DNA of 64,000 nucleotides. It comes from Paraburkholderia sp. SOS3 (GTDB lineage Bacteria; Pseudomonadota; Gammaproteobacteria; Burkholderiales; Burkholderiaceae). The stretch covers positions 1,798,001-1,862,000 of the forward strand of contig NZ_CP018811.1 of the NCBI RefSeq assembly GCF_001922345.1, in the 5' to 3' direction. This document shows positions 54,534 to 63,285 of the stretch, one piece after another. A program made the position numbers and the translations under genes. The notes beneath the pieces were generated by a model. That model was not told the DNA's origin. It did no database searches and saw nothing but the letters and a program-made list of their open reading frames with translations. The number at the start of each line of letters is the position of its first letter. Position 1 is the stretch's first letter.

Positions 54534-56156
54534 ATGGACTTTGAAATACCGGAATCGTTGATTCACCCGCTGCTCGGCCTGATCGGAACCGGTTCGCCGC
54601 TTGCGAGGCAGCTCGAGGCGCACTGTATCTGTCACGGCAACATGATCGTCTCGAGCAAGCTCTTCGATGCGCAGTCGCTGAACTCGCTGTACACGCTGAG
54701 CAAGATGCAGGACGATCGCGGGCTCATGTTTCAGATGCTTGCGCTCGACGGCATCTACAACGCGCCGCACGCGCGCGTGATTCCATCGCTCGATCAGCTC
54801 GTGCCGGGCCTCATCGCGTATCTGTCGCGCGATGCGATCGACGGGTGGCTCTATCGACGCAACAAGGACGGCACGCTGTTGCCCTGGCTCGTGCATCGCA
54901 TGCGCTACGTCGAGCCGGAGCAGGGCAACCCGTATGTCGTCGTCGACATGGTCGCGAATACGATGCAGTCGGCCAATTCGGAGCAGACCGACTACAGCAA
55001 GCGTCGCTCCGGGATGACGACGTCGTTGATGCTGAACCGCAGCGACATCGTCGACCGCACGATTCCCGAGCTGCTCGCCGAGTTCGGCTTTTACAAGGAG
55101 TGCGCGGAGTTTCGGCGCGAATACGAACAGCACGCGCAGCGTTTCCTGCAATACCAGCGCCGCTTCGGCAAGCAGTTTCTCGTGACGAAGGCGGTGTTTG
55201 CGATCGATGCGAAGGGAACGCCCGAGCTCGCACGGATTGTCGACGGCGTGACAGCGAAGTGCGTCAACGATGAAGAGCGGCTCGAACGCCGCTTCGAGAT
55301 GACCTGCGACCCGAGTTTCTGGCGCAATGCCGGCATCGAAACGGGCTTCGACAGAATTCCGCTGCATTGCTACGTTCATCTGTTCCATCTCGAATGGCAC
55401 AAGAACGTCTGGGCGCATGTACAGCATCTGACCGAGTATCGCTACCAGCCCGAACTGCGCGACAAGCTCGTATTGCCCGGCGACCACCGCGATCTGATCG
55501 ACATCCTCACGTCGGACCTCGACCTGCTCGTGCAGGATTTCGTCTCGGGCAAGTCGGGCGGCACGACCATTCTGTGCCAGGGTGCGCCGGGTCTCGGCAA
55601 GACGCTGACCGCCGAGATCTATTCGGAAGTCGTGGGCAAGCCGCTCTACCGCGTGCATTCGGGGCAGCTCGGCACGACGGCCGCGTCGGTCGGCGCGGCC
55701 CTGACCGGCGTGCTGCGCCGCGCGATGCGCTGGGACGCGATCCTGCTGCTCGACGAAGCCGACGTCTATATCCGCCGCCGCGACAACGATCTCGAGCACA
55801 ACGCGATCGTCGCCGAGTTCCTGCGCACGCTCGAGTACTTCAACGGCCTCATGTTCATGACGACCAACCGCATCGGCGACGTCGACGATGCGATCCTGTC
55901 GCGCTGCATCGCGACAATCCACTATGAAATACCGTCGAAAGCCGACGCGACGCTGCTGTGGAAACTGCTGGCCGAGCAGTTCGGCGCCGATCTCGATGAC
56001 GCGCTGATCGAAGAACTGACGGTTCGCTACCCGAAGGCCAGCGGTCGCGACATCAAGGAACTGCTGAAGCTCGCGACGCGCTACTGCAAGGCGAGGCAAC
56101 TTCCGATCAGCGAAGATGTGTTTCGCCTGTGCGCGCTGTTCCGCGGACACCCATAA
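54534..56156 (+). CDS. Orphan AAA+ ATPase with an unknown N-terminal domain
   Basis: A 540-residue protein. The C-terminal ~220 residues are a complete AAA+ module: Walker A QGAPGLGKT (to about 357), Walker B ILLLDEAD (403-410), sensor 1 FMTTNR (N445), the arginine-finger region DDAILSRC (R457), and sensor 2 SGRDIKELLKL (R505). The first ~320 residues show no domain I recognise and have many Tyr/His/Arg residues, no membrane segment, and no protease motif. It is therefore an unfoldase/remodelling ATPase of unknown target, similar in style to FtsH/p97-type modules. It stands alone between two hydrolase genes, with GGGAGAC before ATG 54534. Confidence 0.85.
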   Translation: MDFEIPESLIHPLLGLIGTGSPLARQLEAHCICHGNMIVSSKLFDAQSLNSLYTLSKMQDDRGLMFQMLALDGIYNAPHARVIPSLDQLVPGLIAYLSRDAIDGWLYRRNKDGTLLPWLVHRMRYVEPEQGNPYVVVDMVANTMQSANSEQTDYSKRRSGMTTSLMLNRSDIVDRTIPELLAEFGFYKECAEFRREYEQHAQRFLQYQRRFGKQFLVTKAVFAIDAKGTPELARIVDGVTAKCVNDEERLERRFEMTCDPSFWRNAGIETGFDRIPLHCYVHLFHLEWHKNVWAHVQHLTEYRYQPELRDKLVLPGDHRDLIDILTSDLDLLVQDFVSGKSGGTTILCQGAPGLGKTLTAEIYSEVVGKPLYRVHSGQLGTTAASVGAALTGVLRRAMRWDAILLLDEADVYIRRRDNDLEHNAIVAEFLRTLEYFNGLMFMTTNRIGDVDDAILSRCIATIHYEIPSKADATLLWKLLAEQFGADLDDALIEELTVRYPKASGRDIKELLKLATRYCKARQLPISEDVFRLCALFRGHP

Positions 56157-56337
56157 CCGCGCATCACGCTCGCGTGCGGCGCGCGCCGCCCAACCCGCGC
56201 GCGCCGCTCGACCCACGCATTGCCCGCCGTCCTGCACACAAACGCATCGAATGGGACAATCCGCGAGGCCGTCGACGAGGCGGCTTTCGACCGTCTGACA
56301 TCGATGTCAAATACCCCACAGGAACGGAGACACACGC

Positions 56338-57468
56338 ATGCGTTTTGCACGCCATTTGTTTGTATTCGCAACCATCGCCGGCCTGGCCGGTGCCGTACAG
56401 GCGCAGATGCCGCAGCCGGCCGGCGGCCAGACCGGCAGCTATGCGGAAGGCGATCTGCCGCTCGAGAGCGGGCAGTCGATCGACGACTTCTCGATCTCAT
56501 ACGAAACCTACGGCACGCTCAACGCGGACAAATCGAACGCGATTCTGATGGTGACGGCGATCAGCGGCACGCACCATCGTCTCGACTATCTGATCGGGCC
56601 GGGCAAGGCGCTCGACACGAACCGCTACTTCATCATCACGACCGATGCGATCGGCAACGGCCTCACCACGTCGCCGTCGAACAGCGTGAAGCAACCGGGC
56701 ATGGCGTTTCCGCGCTTCGCGATCCGCGACATGGTCGAGTCGCAGTACCGGCTCGTCACCGGCAAGTTCGGCATTACGCATCTGTTCGCGGTGATCGGCG
56801 CGTCGATGGGCGGTATGCAGACGCTGCAGTGGGGCGTGAGCCACCCCGACATGATGGATGCGCTCGTGCCGATCGTGCCGCTCGGCCGCACGCCGCCGTG
56901 GACGAAGACGGTGCTCGAATTGACGCGCGAGGAAATCATGAGCGACCCCGCGTGGGACAACGGCCATTACCGTCAGGGAACGGAGCCCGAACAGGGGATG
57001 CGGCTCTGGGCCGGTACGCTTGCGCTGATCACGCGCACGCCGGAACTGATGAAGAACACCGTGCCCGACGGCGACGCCACACAGAACGAAGCCGCGCAGT
57101 GGTTACGCAAGACTGAAGACAGCGCCTGGAAAAACTTCGATGCGCGCAACTGGATCTACCAGACCTGGGCCTACGATGCGCACGACCTCGGCACGACGCC
57201 GGGCTTCAACGGCGACTACCATCAGGCGCTGCGCTCGATCCGCGCGCGCATGCTGGTGCTGGCGGGCGTCGGCGATCTGCTGAATCCGGAGCCGGAGGCG
57301 CTCGAAGTCGCACGCTACGTGCACGGTGCACAATTCGAATCGATCGAGCCGCGCTGGCCGTCCGGTCATTTTTCGGCGGCCGGCGTCACGCAACCGGAGG
57401 TCGATTTCCAGAACCGCGAAATCGGCGCTTTCCTGACCAAAGTCGCGGCACAAAAGCATCCCGGCTGA
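56338..57468 (+). CDS. Exported MetX-like alpha/beta hydrolase
   Basis: A 376-residue protein that looks like homoserine O-acetyltransferase (MetX) but carries a signal peptide (RHLFVFATIAGLAGAVQA, cleavage about residue 22). Conserved parts are SYETYGTLNADKSNAI, the nucleophile elbow VIGASMGGMQTLQWGVSHPD, the acid in AGVGDLLNPEPE and the His in WPSGHFSAAG. A periplasmic location makes acetyl-CoA-dependent homoserine acetylation unlikely. Such secreted MetX-like proteins may act as esterases. CAGGAACGGAGACACACGC precedes ATG 56338. Confidence 0.82.
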   Translation: MRFARHLFVFATIAGLAGAVQAQMPQPAGGQTGSYAEGDLPLESGQSIDDFSISYETYGTLNADKSNAILMVTAISGTHHRLDYLIGPGKALDTNRYFIITTDAIGNGLTTSPSNSVKQPGMAFPRFAIRDMVESQYRLVTGKFGITHLFAVIGASMGGMQTLQWGVSHPDMMDALVPIVPLGRTPPWTKTVLELTREEIMSDPAWDNGHYRQGTEPEQGMRLWAGTLALITRTPELMKNTVPDGDATQNEAAQWLRKTEDSAWKNFDARNWIYQTWAYDAHDLGTTPGFNGDYHQALRSIRARMLVLAGVGDLLNPEPEALEVARYVHGAQFESIEPRWPSGHFSAAGVTQPEVDFQNREIGAFLTKVAAQKHPG

Positions 57469-57567
57469 GCGTGCGATAGCCGCGGTATTCATTCTGAATT
57501 AGAGGAGCGACTCTTCAGGATTCACGAATGCTTGCCGATAACAGACTATGGTGGGAAGTACGCTGGA

Positions 57568-57602
57568 CACTGCAGCGAGCCGCGATGTTGCACGCTGCAG
57601 TG
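57568..57602. promoter_or_regulatory. Ten-base inverted repeat upstream of the sensor/GGDEF-EAL operon
   Basis: CACTGCAGCG (57568-57577) and CGCTGCAGTG (57593-57602), perfect arms with 15 bases between, in the 315-base gap (57469-57783) that has no gene. A second small dyad, ATTCA-TTC-TGAAT, is at 57487-57499. They may be operator or RNA hairpin. Confidence 0.5.
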
Positions 57603-57783
57603 CATCGGCATGTATCGTGTGCACGAGCGACTTTTCGCATGATCGTGGCTGAACGACCACGCGAGCTGGCTCTGCTTGATATCTGTCGAAGAGGCGTCCG
57701 CTGACCGACGGTCCGCCCGCATGGCCGTTGTCGAGCGTCCGCAGAATCACGCTATCTGACCGATTTCCTGCGCCGGAGGCCCA

Positions 57784-58641
57784 GTGATACGGCAAGTCCT
57801 AGCTAGCCTGCTTCCAGGCCTGCTTCCACGGCTGCTTCCAGGCCTGCGAATCAGTCTGCAATTCGGCGTGCTGCTCGCGCTTGGCATCGGCGACGCAAGC
57901 GCCGCTGGCGGTCCCGACTGCACGCGACCCTTTACGCTCGCACTGCACGACCATGGGCTGCTTTATTCGCCCGATACCGATTCGGGCATCGACAAGGATT
58001 TTGCCGACGAACTCGCGCGCCGCAGCGGCTGCGAGATCCGCGTGAGCCTGATGTCGCGCGCACGCATCTGGAAGCTCATCGAATCGGGCGCGCTCGATTT
58101 CAGTCTGTCCGGCATCACGAACGAAGAGCGCAACCAGTACGCATCGTTCGCGTGGTACTTCAGCGACAAGTATTATCTTCTCGTGCGCAAGGACGCCGGC
58201 ATTCACGCACTGTCCGACTTCGAGCGCGGCGACCGTTTCCAGCTCGGCGTGATCCGCAGCTTTCGCTATAGCGACTCGGCCAATCATCTCGTCGACACGC
58301 TGAGCGCCGAAAACCGTGTTAGCCTGGCGGGTGGGCTCGAGCCGCTCTATCAGGCGCTGATCCTGAAGCGCATACAGGGCATGATTATCGAGCCGTTCGA
58401 CTATCCGGCGATCGACGAAAAGAAAATCCGCGACGTGACGACCATCATCGAATTCAACGATCCGGCAGTGCCTCACGGCCTCATCATGTCGAAGAAGGCG
58501 CTGTCGGCAAAGCAACGCGAAAAATGGCGCGCGCTCGTCGACGCGATGCGCGCCGACGGCACCGTGCGGCGGATTTTCCGCAAATACTTCAAACCCGACC
58601 TGGCGGACTCCATGGTCGATTTCCAGATGCCGCCGCCGTGA
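57784..58641 (+). CDS. Periplasmic solute-binding (PBP2) protein, translationally coupled to a GGDEF-EAL gene
   Basis: A 285-residue type-2 periplasmic binding protein of the amino-acid/polar-compound class. It has a signal region SLQFGVLLALGIGDASAA (cleavage about 40) preceded by a Leu/Pro repeat (SLLPGLLPRLLPGL) encoded by a 12-base tandem repeat. The domain begins GPDCTRPFTLALHDHGLLYSPDTDSGIDKDFADELARRSG and contains the two-lobe hinge segments (DFSLSGITNEERNQYASFAW, GVIRSFRYSDSANHLVDTL). There is no permease or ATPase gene nearby. GGAGG stands just before GTG 57784. Its TGA overlaps the next gene's GTG (GTGA), so it probably acts as a ligand-binding partner of that membrane sensor rather than in uptake. 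Confidence 0.88.
   Translation: MIRQVLASLLPGLLPRLLPGLRISLQFGVLLALGIGDASAAGGPDCTRPFTLALHDHGLLYSPDTDSGIDKDFADELARRSGCEIRVSLMSRARIWKLIESGALDFSLSGITNEERNQYASFAWYFSDKYYLLVRKDAGIHALSDFERGDRFQLGVIRSFRYSDSANHLVDTLSAENRVSLAGGLEPLYQALILKRIQGMIIEPFDYPAIDEKKIRDVTTIIEFNDPAVPHGLIMSKKALSAKQREKWRALVDAMRADGTVRRIFRKYFKPDLADSMVDFQMPPP
57805..57852. repeat. 12-base tandem repeat, four units, at the start of the PBP2 gene
   Basis: Units at 57805, 57817, 57829 and 57841, consensus GGCCTGCTTCCA, each encoding a Leu-Leu-Pro-like step (SLLP, GLLP, RLLP). The core GCCTGCTTC is shared with the repeat at 7572-7607. Confidence 0.8.
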
Positions 58642-61600
58642 ACCGGGCGCGCCTCATCCTGATTCCGCTCGTCATCCTGTGCTCCGCGTTGATCTTGACG
58701 TGGGCAGTATGGGACCACGAGCGCCATGCTTCGCAGCACGAACTGCGTTCGCAGTTCACGTACGCGCTCGGCGACGCCGTGAGCCGCATCGAACAGCGCA
58801 TGGCGTCGTACGAGCAGATGCTGCGTGGCGTGCAGGGTCTTTTCATCGCGACCAATACGCTCGATCGCGCGCGCTTTCGCGATTACGTCAGTGCGGTCAA
58901 CACCGATGCGAATCTCGCCGGCATGCAGGCGATCGGGCTGATCCAATGGGTGCCGCAAGCCGATCTGGCGGCCCATCTGACGCTGATGCACAATGCCGCC
59001 GGCGCCGACTATGCGATCGCACCCGAAGGCCGGCGCGACAGTTATGCGCCGATCATCGAGCGTCTGCCGTTTATCGACAGGCAGCACACCGTGATCGGCT
59101 TCGACTCATGGGCAAGCGCGGTGCGCCGCGATGCGATGGAGAAGGCGCGCGATTCGGGGCTCGCGACGATCTCGGGCAAGGTCACGCTGGCAGCCGATCG
59201 CGACAAGCAGAACCAGCCCGGTTTCGTCATGTATCTGCCCGTCTATCGGCAAGGCCAGCCGCTCGACACGGTCGCCGAGCGCCGCGCGCATCTGCTTGGC
59301 TGGGTCTACGCGTCGTTCCGCATGCACGACGTGGTGGCGAGCCTGTACGGCGAGGAGCCGCCCGGCCTGTCGCTTGCGATCTACGACGGCGTCGAACCGT
59401 CGGCCGCGACGCTGCTGTACCGCTCGTCGGATCAAGAGGCGCGCCACGTGCCGTCGGACCTCTCGGCGCACGAGTATCTGGTCGTCGACGGGCACGACTG
59501 GACGCTTTCGCTTGCCGCGCAGGACCGCTTCGTGGCCCGCTTCGGCCGCAATGCCGAATGGCTCATCTCGGGCACGGGCGGAGGCCTCTCGGTGCTGCTC
59601 GCGCTGCTTGCATGGTTCATGGTGACGGGCCGCAGCCGTGCGATGCGGCTCGCCTCGACGATGACGCGCGAATTGCGCGAAAGCGAAGAGAAGTTCCGGG
59701 CGATCGCGGACTGCACGGTGAACCTCGAAGTATGGTGGGGCCCGGACGGCAAGCCGCGCTGGATCAACCCGTCGGTGCTCGAATACACGGGCTATAGCGT
59801 CGACGAATGCATGGCGATGCACGACTTCGCCGGCACGCTGATTCATCCGGACGACATGCCGCGCGTCGCACCCGAATTGTTGAAAGGGCGTCAGGGGTTG
59901 CGCGGCGGCGACCTCGAATTTCGTTGCGTCCGCAAGGATGGTGCGCTGATCTGGCTATCGGCCTCTTGGGTGCCGATCTACGATGCCAAGGGCCTGCTTA
60001 CCGGTTTTCGCATGAGCGGCCGCGACATTACCGAGCGCAAGCGGTTCGAAGAAGAGTTGCGCATCGCGGCGGTCGCGTTCGAATCGCTCGAAGGGATGAT
60101 GGTGACCGACGCCGACGGCACGATCCTGCGCGTGAACTCGGCCTTCACGGAATGCACGGGCTACGCCGTCGAGGAAGTGGTCGGGCGCACGCCGCGCATG
60201 CTGCAGTCGGGGCGGCACGACAAGGCGTTCTATCGCGAGATGTGGGACACGATTCATCGCGACGGCGGCTGGCAGGGCGAGATCTGGGACCGCCGCAAGA
60301 ACGGCGAGATCTACCCGAAATGGCTGACGATCACTGCGGTGACCGGCGAGAACGGCGCGGTCACGCATTACATCGGCACGCATCACGACATCACCGAGCG
60401 CAAGATCGCCGAAGAGCGGATCAAGGAACTGGCGTTCTTCGATGCGCTGACGCGGCTGCCGAACCGCCGGCTGCTGTGGGACCGCTTGCGGCAGGCGATC
60501 GCGGTCAGCGCGCAGACCGGCACGTGCGGCGCGCTGCTCTTTCTCGATCTCGACAACTTCAAGACGCTCAACGATACGCTCGGCCACGACAAGGGCGATC
60601 TGCTGCTGCAGCAGGTCGCGGCGCGTCTGTCGGGCTGCGCACGCGAAGGCGACACGGTCGCGCGCGTCGGCGGCGACGAATTCGTCATCGTGCTCGGCAG
60701 TCTGAGCGCCTCGCGCGACGAGGCCGCGAGTCAGACCGAAGCGATCGGCGAATCGATACTCTCGGTGCTCGCAGGCGCCTGTCAGCTCGAAGGCGTCGAC
60801 TACCGCACGAGTGCGAGCATCGGCGCGACCGTGTTCCAGGGGCACGAGGCGTCGATCGACGAACTGCTGAAGCAGGCCGACCTCGCCATGTACAAATGCA
60901 AGGAACGCGGCCGCAATGCGATGTGCTTCTTCGACCCGGCGATGCAGACGGTCGTGGTCGAACGCGCAGCGCTCGAGGCGGCGCTGCGGCGCGCGATCGA
61001 CGAAGACCAGTTCCTCGTCCACTACCAGGCGCAGGTTAGCGACGGCGACCGCGTGACCGGCGCCGAAGCGCTCGTGCGCTGGCAACATCCGGAGCGCGGC
61101 ATTGTCGCGCCGGCCGATTTCATTCCGCTGGCCGAAGAGACAGGACTTATTCTGGCGCTTGGCGACAAGGTGCTCGAAACCGCCTGCCTGCAGCTCGCGC
61201 AGTGGGCCACGCAGCCGGGCATGGCGCATCTGACGGTCGCGGTCAACGTCAGCGCCCAGCAGTTCCGCGAACCGCGCTTCGTGGAACGAGTGCTCGACGT
61301 GCTCGAGCGCACCGGTGCCAATCCGCGCCGCCTCAAGCTCGAACTGACCGAGAGCGTGCTCGTCGACAACGTGCAGGACATCATCGAGAAGATGGCCGCA
61401 TTGAAGGCCGAAGGCGTGGTGTTCTCGCTCGACGACTTCGGCATCGGCTATTCGTCGCTGTCGTATCTGAAGCGTTTGCCGCTCGATCAGCTGAAGATCG
61501 ACCGGTCGTTTGTGCGCGACATTCTCGTCGATTCGAACGACGCCGTGATCGCGCGCACGATCGTCGCGCTCGCGCAGAGCCTCGGTCTCGGGGTGATCGC

Positions 61601-61745
61601 CGAAGGCGTCGAAACCGAAGCGCAACGTGATTTTCTCGCGGGCGCCGGGTGTCATGCGTATCAGGGGTATTACTTCTGCCGGCCGCTGCCGGTTGAAGGG
61701 TTCGAGGCGTTCGCGGGCAGTTTCGCCGCGCAGCCGATGGCGTGA
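58638..61745 (+). CDS. CHASE-PAS-PAS-GGDEF-EAL membrane signalling protein
   Basis: A 1035-residue inner-membrane protein that can both make and degrade cyclic di-GMP. Layout: membrane segment (2-24), periplasmic CHASE domain (about 40-300), second membrane segment near 308-330, PAS with PAC (about 350-470), second PAS (about 478-590), GGDEF domain with the intact motif GGDEF near 677, and EAL domain with intact EAL near 808 (AEALVRWQHPERG). Motif DFGIGYSSLSYLKRLPLDQLKIDRSF is also complete, so phosphodiesterase activity is likely. The GTG start at 58638 overlaps the stop of the PBP2 gene (GTGA). The pair should convert a periplasmic ligand signal into a cyclic di-GMP response. Confidence 0.92.
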   Translation: MNRARLILIPLVILCSALILTWAVWDHERHASQHELRSQFTYALGDAVSRIEQRMASYEQMLRGVQGLFIATNTLDRARFRDYVSAVNTDANLAGMQAIGLIQWVPQADLAAHLTLMHNAAGADYAIAPEGRRDSYAPIIERLPFIDRQHTVIGFDSWASAVRRDAMEKARDSGLATISGKVTLAADRDKQNQPGFVMYLPVYRQGQPLDTVAERRAHLLGWVYASFRMHDVVASLYGEEPPGLSLAIYDGVEPSAATLLYRSSDQEARHVPSDLSAHEYLVVDGHDWTLSLAAQDRFVARFGRNAEWLISGTGGGLSVLLALLAWFMVTGRSRAMRLASTMTRELRESEEKFRAIADCTVNLEVWWGPDGKPRWINPSVLEYTGYSVDECMAMHDFAGTLIHPDDMPRVAPELLKGRQGLRGGDLEFRCVRKDGALIWLSASWVPIYDAKGLLTGFRMSGRDITERKRFEEELRIAAVAFESLEGMMVTDADGTILRVNSAFTECTGYAVEEVVGRTPRMLQSGRHDKAFYREMWDTIHRDGGWQGEIWDRRKNGEIYPKWLTITAVTGENGAVTHYIGTHHDITERKIAEERIKELAFFDALTRLPNRRLLWDRLRQAIAVSAQTGTCGALLFLDLDNFKTLNDTLGHDKGDLLLQQVAARLSGCAREGDTVARVGGDEFVIVLGSLSASRDEAASQTEAIGESILSVLAGACQLEGVDYRTSASIGATVFQGHEASIDELLKQADLAMYKCKERGRNAMCFFDPAMQTVVVERAALEAALRRAIDEDQFLVHYQAQVSDGDRVTGAEALVRWQHPERGIVAPADFIPLAEETGLILALGDKVLETACLQLAQWATQPGMAHLTVAVNVSAQQFREPRFVERVLDVLERTGANPRRLKLELTESVLVDNVQDIIEKMAALKAEGVVFSLDDFGIGYSSLSYLKRLPLDQLKIDRSFVRDILVDSNDAVIARTIVALAQSLGLGVIAEGVETEAQRDFLAGAGCHAYQGYYFCRPLPVEGFEAFAGSFAAQPMA

Positions 61746-61748
61746 CGG

Positions 61749-61778
61749 GGAAGGGCGGCGATCGTCTGCCGCCCTTCC
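61749..61778 (+). terminator. GC hairpin after the GGDEF-EAL gene
   Basis: GGAAGGGCGGC (61749-61759) pairs perfectly with GCCGCCCTTCC (61768-61778), 11 pairs, loop of eight, but no T run follows. It lies between convergent genes and may block both transcripts or stabilise the 3' end. Confidence 0.55.
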
Positions 61779-61855
61779 GGACTACGGCCCCGCTCGGGTC
61801 GCGTGCCGGTTCCGTGTCAGCACGCGCAAATCACCACTGCGCATCACACTGCGCA

Positions 61856-62884
61856 TCATTGCGCCGCGTTCGCCAACGACGGATCGATATACGCATTCAC
61901 ATCCTGCGGCTGTTTGTAGACCGCATTGCGCACGTTGAATTTGTCCGCGTTCGCGCTCGATCCGTAGATCGAATCGAGGCCGTCGCCCTTGACGAACGCC
62001 TTCTTCGCCGCCGCCGCATCGAGCAGATGCGTGCCCTTCAGCAAGGGCAGATACTGCGCCGGCGTGAGGCCGACGCGCGCCGACATGATCTTCACTGCGT
62101 CGGCCTGCGTTTTCGGGTCGTTCACGTAGGCCACGCACCGGTACCAGACCTTGAGCACTTTGGCCCAGTCCGCCTTGCGCGATGCGAGGCTTGCCGGATT
62201 GACGGTGATCGCGTCGTAGATGAGCCCCGGCGCATCGGCCGACGTGAAGATCGGACGCGAGCCCGGCACGCGTTTCAATGCTTCGCCGGCACTCGGTTGC
62301 CATGCGCCGATCGCCGCGATGTCCTGTGACGACGCAAGCACTTGCGGCAATTCGTTGGTCTTCGCGTTGACGAGCGTCACGTCCGACTCTTTCATGCCGT
62401 GCTTCGCAAGCGCCGTATCGAGCAGCAGGTGATCGACGAGTCCGACCTCGACGCCGACCTTCTTGCCTTTCAAGGCTTCGACCGTTTTCGCCGACGGCTT
62501 CGCGACGAGCATGTCGTTGCCGCTCGAATAGTCGGTCAGCAGGATCATCACGTTCTTCGCACCGCTTGCCCCGGTCACGAGCGCGTCGCCATTCGTCGCG
62601 CCGACGCCGTCGAGCTTGCCCGCCGAGAATGCATCGAGCGACGCCGAGTAATCGAACCACTCGAAATCGACGTCGACGTTTTCCTGCTTGAACCAGCCCT
62701 TGTCGATCGCGACCTGGAACAGCACCCACCCCGGCCAGTCGCTGTAACCGATTTTGAGCGGCGCGGCCGCCTGCGCCGACGCCGACGTCAGGCCGACGGC
62801 AAATGCCGCGGCCGCTCCGGCAAGGCCGCGCCGCAGCGTACGGGACGCAAGAAGTTGAGCGCGTGCGTATTCGAATGCTTTCAT
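61856..62884 (-). CDS. ABC transporter substrate-binding protein, NitT/TauT type
   Basis: A 342-residue periplasmic binding protein. The signal peptide (RGLAGAAAAFAVGLTSASAQA, cleavage about residue 40) is followed by the NitT/TauT pattern: PLKIGYSDWPGWVLFQVAIDKGWFKQENVDVDFEWFDYSASLDAFSAGKLDGVGAT and LKGKKVGVEVGLVDHLLLDTALAKHGM. Relatives bind nitrate, taurine or other sulfonates, thiamine precursors or aromatic compounds; the ligand is not clear. Permease and ATPase genes are not next to it on either side in this window. TGGAG precedes ATG 62884 by six bases. It is convergent with the GGDEF-EAL gene. Confidence 0.9.
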   Translation of the reverse strand: MKAFEYARAQLLASRTLRRGLAGAAAAFAVGLTSASAQAAAPLKIGYSDWPGWVLFQVAIDKGWFKQENVDVDFEWFDYSASLDAFSAGKLDGVGATNGDALVTGASGAKNVMILLTDYSSGNDMLVAKPSAKTVEALKGKKVGVEVGLVDHLLLDTALAKHGMKESDVTLVNAKTNELPQVLASSQDIAAIGAWQPSAGEALKRVPGSRPIFTSADAPGLIYDAITVNPASLASRKADWAKVLKVWYRCVAYVNDPKTQADAVKIMSARVGLTPAQYLPLLKGTHLLDAAAAKKAFVKGDGLDSIYGSSANADKFNVRNAVYKQPQDVNAYIDPSLANAAQ

Positions 62885-63285
62885 TGTGTGCTCCAGGAGA
62901 CCGGGTGAAGTGTTATCGAAATGAATCGCGCAAGCGGCGCACACGAGCTTCGGTGTGCGTGCCGGCGTCATGACCGGTTTCCTGCTGTGCATGGGACCGG
63001 CCACGGAGAGGCACGACGGCGGCCGTTATCGTCGCCATCGCGGATCTCCCGGGCTTTTGTCCCGCCGTGTAGTGCGGCCTGCGAAGCATCGACTGCGGAT
63101 TTCGCTTCGCGGGCGCACCGGGCTGCTCTCGGACCAGACGTTCGCGTGACGAACCGGAACCCTAGCATCCCTAAGATGCGACGGTGCCGCACCTCTCGGG
63201 TGTTGCGCGAAGCCAGAAGCATGCCAGGCGATATCCGCATTCGCGCATGCGCTTCGGCCGCCGAAAGGATGTCGCGACGCATTGC
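62885..63285 (-). other. Upstream region of the substrate-binding protein gene
   Basis: About 400 bases with no supported gene. Near the start of the substrate-binding protein there is a hairpin CGCACAC (62938-62944), loop GAGCTTCG, GTGTGCG (62953-62959), in its leader or promoter. The rest lies after the stop of the MarR-like gene and is GC-rich. No riboswitch pattern that I know is visible. Confidence 0.4.
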
